Assembly: GCA_017551625.1 (NCBI GenBank)
Contig: JAFZLF010000009.1
Coordinates: 1-64,000 of the forward strand
From: Clostridiales bacterium
GTDB taxonomy: Bacteria; Bacillota; Clostridia; Saccharofermentanales; Saccharofermentanaceae
Direction of reading: 5' to 3'
Length of the DNA stretch: 64,000 nt
Position 1 is the stretch's first letter. Each line of letters starts with the position of its first letter. This document shows positions 7,926 through 14,212 of this stretch, piece after piece. The translations under genes and the position numbers were made by a program. The notes under the pieces are model-generated. The model did no database searches. It saw nothing but the letters and a program-made list of their open reading frames with translations, and was not told the DNA's origin.

Positions 7926-9143
7926 ATGGGACTTTTTGATAAGAAATTCTGCGATTTTTGCGGAAATAAGATCGGCCTTCTGGGGAATAAGAAACTCGAA
8001 GATGCCAATATGTGTAAGGATTGCGCCAGCAAGCTTTCTCCGTGGTTCAGTGAGCGTCGTCACAGCACGAAGGCGGATATCGATGCACAGCTCCAGTATC
8101 GTGAGCAGAACAAGGCTGCTGTATCTGCTTTCTCGGCAACGCAGACTCTCGGTAAGCACACCAAGCTCATGATCGATGAGAATGCCAGAAAGTTTATGGT
8201 CACCAGCGCTTCGGATATCTATTCGGCAAATCCGGACGTTCTGGACTATTCGCAGGCCGTGGCCTGTGATCTCGATGTGAAGGAGACCAGAACAGAGATC
8301 AGAAGAAAAGATGCAAACGGTCAGTCCGTCAGCTACAATCCTCCGCGTTATGAGTATTCCTATGACTTCCACGCTATCATCCGCGTCAACCATCCTTACT
8401 TTGACGAGATGAAGTTCTCGATCAGTAACGGCAGCATCAAGGTCGGCGAGACCCCGATGAATCCGGGTCAGAGCGGTGGCTGGAGCGTGCAGCGTTCGGG
8501 CTTCAATCCTCTTTCCGGCAATAAGATCAATGAGTACTACGAGTGTGTAGACCTCGGCAACCAGATCAAGGCAGCTGTCGATGCGATGCGTATGGGTGGC
8601 AACGTTTCCATGGCGATCGCCGGCGGTCAGGCAGTTCCGGGCATGGGCATGCAGCCGGGTATGCAGGGCGGCATGGCTATGGGCATGGGCGCTGCTCCGG
8701 GTATGGCGATGCAGCAGGGCTTCCCGCAGCAGGGTATGCCTCAGCAGGGCTACCCGCAGCAGGGCGCGGGTCAGTTCATGCAGCAGGGTTTCCAGCAGGG
8801 TATGCCACAACAGGGCTATCCACAGCAGGGTATGCCGCAGCAGGGCGCAGGTCAGTTCATGCAGCAGGGTTTCCAGCAGATGCCTCAGCAGGGCTACCCG
8901 CAGCAGGGCATGCCGCAGCAGAACTTCGGCCAGAATGTGCAGCAGGGCTTCCAGCAGGTGCCTCAGCAGGGTTACCAGCAGGGCGGTATGGCCATGGGCA
9001 TGGGTGCCGCGCCGGGTATGGCGGCGATGCAGCAGGGCGGCGGCATGGCTCCCGGTATGACAGTGACCTGTCCTGTCTGCCAGGCAACGACCACTCTCGG
9101 CGCAGCCGGTTGCTGCGAGTTCTGTGGAAACAAGATCGTATGA
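7926..9143 (+). CDS. Zinc-ribbon protein with Gln/Gly/Met-rich repeat region
   Basis: A 405-residue protein. The N-terminus has a DUF4428-like ribbon (CDFCGNKIG...CKDC), followed by a soluble domain of ~190 residues (MVTSASDIYSANPDVL, YDFHAIIRVNHPYFDE). Residues ~240-370 are low-complexity repeats of QQGMPQQGYPQQG and QFMQQGFQQ units. The C-terminus is a second ribbon (CPVCQATTTLGAAGCCEFCG). No membrane segment or signal is seen, so it is probably cytoplasmic. The repeats look like a disordered, phase-separating or adhesive linker, which is inference. It has its own promoter and terminator. Large antisense and +1 open frames over the repeats are composition artefacts. Confidence 0.8.
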   Translation: MGLFDKKFCDFCGNKIGLLGNKKLEDANMCKDCASKLSPWFSERRHSTKADIDAQLQYREQNKAAVSAFSATQTLGKHTKLMIDENARKFMVTSASDIYSANPDVLDYSQAVACDLDVKETRTEIRRKDANGQSVSYNPPRYEYSYDFHAIIRVNHPYFDEMKFSISNGSIKVGETPMNPGQSGGWSVQRSGFNPLSGNKINEYYECVDLGNQIKAAVDAMRMGGNVSMAIAGGQAVPGMGMQPGMQGGMAMGMGAAPGMAMQQGFPQQGMPQQGYPQQGAGQFMQQGFQQGMPQQGYPQQGMPQQGAGQFMQQGFQQMPQQGYPQQGMPQQNFGQNVQQGFQQVPQQGYQQGGMAMGMGAAPGMAAMQQGGGMAPGMTVTCPVCQATTTLGAAGCCEFCGNKIV

Positions 9144-9158
9144 TCCGAATGACCGCAT

Positions 9159-9171
9159 AAGTGCTTTTCGT
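9159..9171 (-). repeat. Copy of the GAAAAGCACT intergenic motif
   Basis: On the minus strand this reads ACGAAAAGCACTT. It matches a motif found at 9406-9417, 20761-20775 and 45674-45688, all intergenic. Function unknown. Confidence 0.4.
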
Positions 9172-9182
9172 AAAAAGAGCGA

Positions 9183-9215
9183 AGGAGCATCTCCACGAGG
9201 AGGTGCTCCTTTTTT
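9183..9215 (+). terminator. Rho-independent terminator
   Basis: AGGAGCA (9183-9189) pairs with TGCTCCT (9204-9210), with an inner TCC/GGA extension, and is followed by six Ts. It ends the zinc-ribbon gene. Confidence 0.85.
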
Positions 9216-9295
9216 GCGGCCATTTTGGAGCGGGAGATTGCAGATGCCGTTTGAGGGTGTGATTCAGAGGGAGTTGGCTCTGCTAACGAAATCAA

Positions 9296-9516
9296 TTACG
9301 GGTGTTTTTTGAATATTGGCATTTTCACCCGTAAATTTCTTATAGGGGGGAGGGGTATGTTTACGGGTGGATCTGATAAAAAACTGCGTTTCGCCCGTAT
9401 TCTTCGCGAAAAGCACTGTTGCCTGACGGGCCAAAATCCTTTTTGAGAGAAAAGACACGCTTTTGCATGTCTCCGATTACGGGCGTTTTGATGGTTTTTC
9501 CGTTTTCACCCGTAAA
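9296..9516. repeat. Three ~40-bp inverted-repeat elements
   Basis: Three elements share TTACGGGYG at one end and its inverse CACCCGTAAA (or CGCCCGTAT) at the other: 9296-9335, 9360-9400 and 9477-9516, each 40-41 bp long. The second copy is degenerate. The inner halves are T-rich (GTTTT...TTTTC). They fill the 490-bp gap between a terminator and the copper promoter, which otherwise holds no credible gene. They could be operator pairs, hairpins in an untranslated RNA, or a miniature repeat family; the sequence does not decide. Confidence 0.6.
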
Positions 9517-9530
9517 GCAGACCGAAAAAA

Positions 9531-9590
9531 TTGACATATACCCCCCGGGGGTATACAATCAAGACGGTGATATATACCCCTGGGGGGTAT
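9531..9590 (+). promoter_or_regulatory. csoR-copA promoter with two CsoR operators
   Basis: TTGACA (9531-9536), 17-bp spacer, TACAAT (9554-9559). The spacer is filled by the GC-rich palindrome ATACCCCCCGGGGGTAT (9538-9554). A second site, ATACCCCTGGGGGGTAT, lies at 9574-9590 just after the expected transcription start. Both match the AT-flanked C-run/G-run operators of the CsoR family, so apo-CsoR should occlude RNA polymerase and Cu(I) should relieve it. The centres are 36 bp apart. Confidence 0.9.
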
Positions 9591-9634
9591 GCAATTGTAA
9601 TACGAGGAGACGCAGTCTCGCAGGAGGAATGGAT

Positions 9635-9937
9635 ATGGGAAAGTGTCCGCATTGCAGTGATAGGAAGAAGCTTCGCACCGAAGAGGAAAAGAAAGATCTG
9701 CTCAAGCGTCTCCGCCGCGCAGAGGGCCAGATCCGCGGGATCGAGAACATGATCGAGGAGGATGCGTACTGCCCGGACATACTGACGCAGGTGGCGGCGG
9801 TAACGGCAGCGCTCAACAGCTTTAACAAGGAACTTCTCGCGTGCCATATGCGCAGCTGTGTGGCGGAAGATATCCGCGCCGGTAAGGAAGAGTCGATCGA
9901 TGAGCTCGTCAGGCTCATGCAGAAACTGATGAAGTAA
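9635..9937 (+). CDS. csoR: CsoR-type copper-sensing repressor
   Basis: A 100-residue all-helical DUF156/CsoR protein. The start at ATG 9635 is chosen over ATG 9629 because AGGAGG at 9622-9627 is then seven bases away. The signature RLRRAEGQIRGIENMIEED is followed by YC, then CH-x3-C in ELLACHMRSC. These are the Cys, His and Cys ligands for Cu(I) in the family. An extra N-terminal CPHC pair is seen. It should repress its own operon through the two palindromes upstream. copA starts one base after its stop codon. Confidence 0.93.
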   Translation: MGKCPHCSDRKKLRTEEEKKDLLKRLRRAEGQIRGIENMIEEDAYCPDILTQVAAVTAALNSFNKELLACHMRSCVAEDIRAGKEESIDELVRLMQKLMK

Positions 9938-9938
9938 G

Positions 9939-12698
9939 ATGCAGCAGTATCAGGTAACAGGGATGAGCTGCGCGGCGTGTCAGGCCCGCGTGGAGAAGGC
10001 GGTCGCCCAGGTGCCGGGCGTGACGTCCGTGGCCGTAAGCCTTCTGACCAACTCGATGGGCGTCGAGGGGACGGCGGATAGCCGTGCCGTGATCGCGGCT
10101 GTCGAAAAGGCCGGATACGGTGCGTCACTGAAGGCAGGATACGACGCTTCTTTGAATACTCCGGAAAAAGAAAGGTCGTCCGCTTCTTCGCAGGAAGATG
10201 CACTGAAAGATAGGGAAACGCCGAGACTTCTCCGGCGTCTGGCCCTGTCGGCCGGATTTCTTCTGGTCCTTATGTACATCACGATGGGGCACCACATGCT
10301 CGGACTTCCGCTTCCGCCTTACTTCGACCACAACTATCTGGGACTTGCGCTGACGCAGATGCTCCTGGCTCTGATCGTCATGTTCATCAACAGAAAGTTC
10401 TTCGAAAGCGGCACGCGCTCACTTCTTCATGGCGCGCCGAACATGGACACGCTCGTGGCACTCGGTTCCGGCGTGTCGTTTGCATGGAGCCTCTTCGTGT
10501 TCTTTACGATGTGCGGGAATATCACGAACGGTACGCCCAATTCCGAACTTCACGAGCTTTACCATAACCAGCTCTACTTTGAGTCGGCGGCGATGATCCC
10601 GACGCTCATTACCGTGGGAAAAGCACTGGAGTCCAGAAGTAAAGGCCGTACGACCGATGCCCTCCGTTCTCTGATGAAACTCGCGCCGAAGACCGCGCGC
10701 GTCCTTCGTCCGTCCTCCTGCGCAGAAGGTGAGTCCAGTCCGGCCGAAGTGACCGTTCCGATCGAAGAGGTCCGTGTAGAGGACATCTTTGCCGTCAAGC
10801 CCGGCGAAAGCATCCCGGTGGATGGTATCGTGGTCGAAGGAGAGAGCGCAGTCGATGAATCTGCACTCACGGGCGAATCGATCCCGGTCGACAAGACCAC
10901 GGGTGACAAGGTGTCTGCGGCGACGATCAACCATTCCGGATATCTTTTGTGCCGCGCGACCCGCGTGGGGGAAGATACGACATTGTCGCAGATCATCAGG
11001 ATGGTTTCCGATGCGGCTGCGACAAAGGCGCCGATCGCCAGAATTGCCGATAAGGTCTCGGGCATTTTCGTGCCGGCTGTCATCGGCATCGCGATACTGG
11101 TGACTGCCGCCTGGCTTGTGGCCGGGAAAGAGGTCAGTTTCGCACTGGCGCGCGGCATATGCGTACTTGTGATCTCCTGCCCGTGTGCACTGGGACTGGC
11201 TACCCCGGTGGCCATTATGGTGGGAAACGGTCTGGGTGCCCGAAACGGGGTGCTCTTTAAGACGAGTGAAGCTATCGAAGAAACGGGAAAAGCCACGATC
11301 GTTGCGCTGGATAAGACGGGAACGATCACGACAGGACAGCCCCGCGTGATGGGGATCTATGAGACTCGTGGGACTGATAAGAACGATCTTCTCCGGAAGG
11401 CCTATCTACTCGAGAAGAAGAGCGAACACCCACTCGCAAGAGCGATCGTAGAGGAATATGAGCGTGCCGCGGGACAGATGCGATCGGAAGATCTGTCCGG
11501 CAACGATACCGAAGTGACCGGCAACGATACCGAAGTGACCGGCAGCGATGAGGCGAAAATGACCGGTAGTGAGAATTCTGAGGTGACTGCCTTTACGATC
11601 CATGCAGGTCATGGACTGGAGGGGAGGATCGGCGGGAAACTGCTTCATGCGGGAAGCGGGAAGTATATCCGGCAATTTACGGACGTGACGTCTGAAATGC
11701 AGGAGACGGAGACCACGTGCGCGGAAGACGGACAGACGCCGCTGTTCTTCGAAGAGGACGGAAAACTCCTGGGGATCATCTCCGTGGCCGATAGTATAAG
11801 AGATGATTCGGAGATAGGGATCCGGAACCTTAAAAACCTCGGGCTTACGGTCGTTATGCTGACAGGAGACAACCCCCGCACGGCAGATGCCATCGCACAG
11901 AAAGCCGGAGTAGATTATGTCGTGTCCGGCATCCTCCCGGACGGTAAGGCCGACGCGGTAAAAGAACTTCAGAAGAACGGGAAGGTCATCATGGTCGGAG
12001 ACGGGATCAACGATGCGCCTGCGATGGCAACCGCAGATATCGGGATCGCCATCGGCGCCGGTACGGACGTTGCGATCGACAGCGCCGATGTTGTGCTGAT
12101 GAACAGTGCCCTGACAGATGTGGCCGCGGCAGTCCGCCTGAGCCGTAAGACACTTAAGAATATACACGAGAATCTTTTCTGGGCCTTCTTCTATAATGTG
12201 ATCTGTATCCCGGTCGCCGCGGGGGTGCTGTCATGGAAGATGAACCCCATGATCGGTGCCGCGGCGATGAGCCTGTCGAGCTTCACCGTCTGCATGAATG
12301 CCCTGCGGTTGAATCTCTTTAAGATGCGGGATGCCTCGCATGATGTTGTACTTAACGGAAGAAAACCTGCGGCCCTCCCGCTCCCGAAGCCCGGTGCGAC
12401 TTCGGAAGCGACGGTGAAAACACCGCAGGCCGCTTCCGAAAGGATAGTTGTTCCGGAAACGGAGAAAGGGAGTGCGAAAATGAAGAAAGTACTAATTATC
12501 GAAGGCATGATGTGCGGCCATTGCGAGGCCTCCGTGAAGAAAGCTCTGGAGGCTCTTCCTTATATCGCCAGTGCGGCACCGGATCACACGAGCAATACTT
12601 GTGTAGTCGACATCACGGATGATGGGGCTTGGGATGAGGGGGCTGTGAAGGCCATCATCGAAGGGAAGGATTATAAGTACCTCGGTACGAAAGACTAA
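9939..12698 (+). CDS. copA: Copper-exporting P1B-type ATPase with C-terminal CopZ-like domain
   Basis: A 919-residue Cu(I) exporter of the plasma membrane. The N-terminal heavy-metal-binding domain has GMSCAAC (Cys11, Cys14). Transmembrane segments follow, then the TGES actuator loop, the CPC metal site (Cys414-Pro-Cys416), the phosphorylated DKTGT (Asp458), and the TGD and GDGINDAPA hinge motifs. After the last helices a linker leads to a second HMA domain (GMMCGHC, Cys859/Cys862), an unusual C-terminal copper-chaperone fusion. The nucleotide-binding domain carries a 21-bp tandem duplication at 11499-11540 (encoding GNDTEVT twice) in a low-complexity insert. Copper specificity follows from CPC plus the adjacent CsoR. 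Confidence 0.95.
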   Translation: MQQYQVTGMSCAACQARVEKAVAQVPGVTSVAVSLLTNSMGVEGTADSRAVIAAVEKAGYGASLKAGYDASLNTPEKERSSASSQEDALKDRETPRLLRRLALSAGFLLVLMYITMGHHMLGLPLPPYFDHNYLGLALTQMLLALIVMFINRKFFESGTRSLLHGAPNMDTLVALGSGVSFAWSLFVFFTMCGNITNGTPNSELHELYHNQLYFESAAMIPTLITVGKALESRSKGRTTDALRSLMKLAPKTARVLRPSSCAEGESSPAEVTVPIEEVRVEDIFAVKPGESIPVDGIVVEGESAVDESALTGESIPVDKTTGDKVSAATINHSGYLLCRATRVGEDTTLSQIIRMVSDAAATKAPIARIADKVSGIFVPAVIGIAILVTAAWLVAGKEVSFALARGICVLVISCPCALGLATPVAIMVGNGLGARNGVLFKTSEAIEETGKATIVALDKTGTITTGQPRVMGIYETRGTDKNDLLRKAYLLEKKSEHPLARAIVEEYERAAGQMRSEDLSGNDTEVTGNDTEVTGSDEAKMTGSENSEVTAFTIHAGHGLEGRIGGKLLHAGSGKYIRQFTDVTSEMQETETTCAEDGQTPLFFEEDGKLLGIISVADSIRDDSEIGIRNLKNLGLTVVMLTGDNPRTADAIAQKAGVDYVVSGILPDGKADAVKELQKNGKVIMVGDGINDAPAMATADIGIAIGAGTDVAIDSADVVLMNSALTDVAAAVRLSRKTLKNIHENLFWAFFYNVICIPVAAGVLSWKMNPMIGAAAMSLSSFTVCMNALRLNLFKMRDASHDVVLNGRKPAALPLPKPGATSEATVKTPQAASERIVVPETEKGSAKMKKVLIIEGMMCGHCEASVKKALEALPYIASAAPDHTSNTCVVDITDDGAWDEGAVKAIIEGKDYKYLGTKD
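12480..12698 (+). CDS. Possible internally initiated CopZ-like copper chaperone
   Basis: Within copA, in the same frame, an ATG at 12480 is preceded by AAGGGAG at 12466-12472 with a seven-base spacer, a very good initiation site. Translation from here would give a 72-residue, complete HMA domain (MKKVLIIEGMMCGHC) like a stand-alone CopZ. The operon has no separate copZ. The alternative is that this is simply the C-terminal domain of CopA and the SD match is chance. Needs protein-level evidence. Confidence 0.35.
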   Translation: MKKVLIIEGMMCGHCEASVKKALEALPYIASAAPDHTSNTCVVDITDDGAWDEGAVKAIIEGKDYKYLGTKD

Positions 12699-13918
12699 CC
12701 GGAGAACGGATCGTCCCAGCCCAAGACATCAAAGGGAAGCTCTGGTGGGTCCATGTCCGGGATATTGAAGGGAGGCTCCATTAAATCCGTGTCAAGGTCA
12801 TCGAAGCCCACGGGTCCTTCTTCGGGGAAGAATCCGGAGGTGGAACCCTGACGCTGAGATACAGGTCCTACATCCGCGTAGATGTTCCTGAAGGCGGACT
12901 GCTCACGCAGGAAGAGACGGAAAAGCTGATACTGCGCGTCCCCAAGGAAGGGGTCATCCGGATCGAGCATCCTGACGTAATTGATCCGTCCCTGAAGAGA
13001 GTACAGGAAGTGCCTGATCTGTGCGCAACTGCAGGGGGTGTGATACCACGCAGGACGAGTTCTCTCGAGATGATCGGCAACGCCGTATCTGTTCGTGTAA
13101 TAGAGTTCCTGCCGGATCTTCTGACGGTACTCACGTTTCGCGTGGACGCGTTCATTGACGACGGCTCCTGTTACTTCGAGACGGTGACCGGGACCGAGAA
13201 AACGTGTCTTTCTGGTATTCAGCTTATAGTGATAAGGCTGGAGCATAAGTGCTACTGTTCTTTCGAGTGCGCTCTTATCAAAAGGCAGCACGCTTGAGAA
13301 CGTCATGTCGTCACAGTACCGGGTATAGGTGATGCACATGTCCCGGCAGCACGTGCCGATCGCCATGTCGAAGTCCGATAGGATCAGATTCGCGATCTGC
13401 GGGGAAGTGCAGGCACCCTGACAAAGTGCGCCCTTATAGCAGACGAGTCGGGTCAGTGTTCCGAGGATCTGCCTGTTGTATGGCGTGTATTTTCTGAACA
13501 TGGAGTAGACCTGTCCGGCGCGTGTGCTCTCGAAGAAATGGCGGATGTCCAGCTTGAGCATGTATCTGTGCCCTGCGTGCGCCGACGCGTTATCTCTGGC
13601 GGACAGCCCCAGGCGATACGCAAAAGCATAAGGAGAGGTGTACATAGCGTCCAGACGGTCCAGGATGTATCTTTTGATGAAGTGCTGGAGAGAGCGCAGA
13701 TCCTGTGTGACCTCGAAAACCGTACGCATCTCCTTCTTGTTCGGCTTCGGGATGAGGATCTTGCGATAGTGCGGACGGGTGTCATCGAGGATCGCCTTGA
13801 TTTCTCCGCCACAGGAATAGATATCATCACTCCTGCAGCTCCTGCCATTGACGCGCAGGTACTGGTATGCGAAAGCATAGAGGGAATCCATTTGCGGAAG
13901 ATAGAGTGAACGGTTCAT
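12695..13918 (-). CDS. Retron-type reverse transcriptase
   Basis: A 407-residue group II/retron-lineage RT. It has the retron region-X NAxxH (Asn110-Ala-Ser-Ala-His114), catalytic Asp124 in LKLDIRHFF, QGACTSPQIANL (167-178), the active-site box YCDD at 201-204 in TRYCDDMTFSS, and the region-Y VTG at 249-251. The usual YADD alanine is cysteine here. Residues ~355-407 form an acidic, proline-rich tail. By family it recognises its own msr RNA and copies msd into branched DNA. The start ATG at 13918 has AGGAG nine bases upstream. The coding end overlaps the copA stop region by 4 nt on the opposite strand. A structured RNA gene lies immediately upstream. Confidence 0.9.
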   Translation of the reverse strand: MNRSLYLPQMDSLYAFAYQYLRVNGRSCRSDDIYSCGGEIKAILDDTRPHYRKILIPKPNKKEMRTVFEVTQDLRSLQHFIKRYILDRLDAMYTSPYAFAYRLGLSARDNASAHAGHRYMLKLDIRHFFESTRAGQVYSMFRKYTPYNRQILGTLTRLVCYKGALCQGACTSPQIANLILSDFDMAIGTCCRDMCITYTRYCDDMTFSSVLPFDKSALERTVALMLQPYHYKLNTRKTRFLGPGHRLEVTGAVVNERVHAKREYRQKIRQELYYTNRYGVADHLERTRPAWYHTPCSCAQIRHFLYSLQGRINYVRMLDPDDPFLGDAQYQLFRLFLREQSAFRNIYADVGPVSQRQGSTSGFFPEEGPVGFDDLDTDLMEPPFNIPDMDPPELPFDVLGWDDPFSG

Positions 13919-13944
13919 AAGTCAGATCTCCTAAAGAGAAAAGT

Positions 13945-14155
13945 GAGACCACAGAAACGGACATACCTGTTAGTGGAGGCCCGAGCGTGCTATTGCGTGA
14001 AAAGGATCCGGTTCGCAATAGTGCGTCTCGGGGTGTCTCGGGATACGCTCGCGTATTCCGAGACGGGCTTCCAGATTGGAGGAACGGACGCCGACTCGGC
14101 GGCCATCGTCTAGACTTCTCGCCAAAACGAATCGCTATGCCGTTCCTGTGGTCTC
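13945..14155 (-). ncRNA. Retron msr-msd RNA
   Basis: Transcribed toward the RT. Repeat a1 (14155-14140, GAGACCACAGGAACGG) and a2 (13960-13945, CCGTTTCTGTGGTCTC) pair over 16 positions, one as G-U. Five bases after a1 comes an AGC at 14136-14134, a fitting place for the branching guanosine (14135). A GC-rich hairpin (CGCCG/CGGCG) lies in the putative msr. The putative msd has a 13-position stem, one mismatch (14064-14052 with 14047-14035), and an 8-bp stem (14021-14014 with 13997-13990) extended by CCCGAG/CTCGGG (14032-14027 with 13985-13980). GGAACGG of a1 could instead pair with CCGTTCC at 14087-14081. The exact msr/msd boundary is not determined. Confidence 0.85.
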
Positions 14156-14178
14156 GATGTAGGTTTTCTAAGTTCGTT

Positions 14179-14195
14179 CCTGCCGAAAAGGCAGG
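14179..14195 (-). other. Hairpin between VirD4-like gene and retron RNA
   Basis: CCTGCC and GGCAGG form a 6-bp stem with a 5-nt loop just after the VirD4-like stop codon. No U-tract follows on the minus strand, so it may be a weak terminator, a processing site or part of the retron leader. Confidence 0.35.
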
Positions 14196-14212
14196 AGATA
14201 TGCTTGCCGGCA

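Noticed and set aside
9296..9516. CRISPR-like array
   Set aside because: Only three elements, no constant full-length repeat, unequal spacing and no cas genes.
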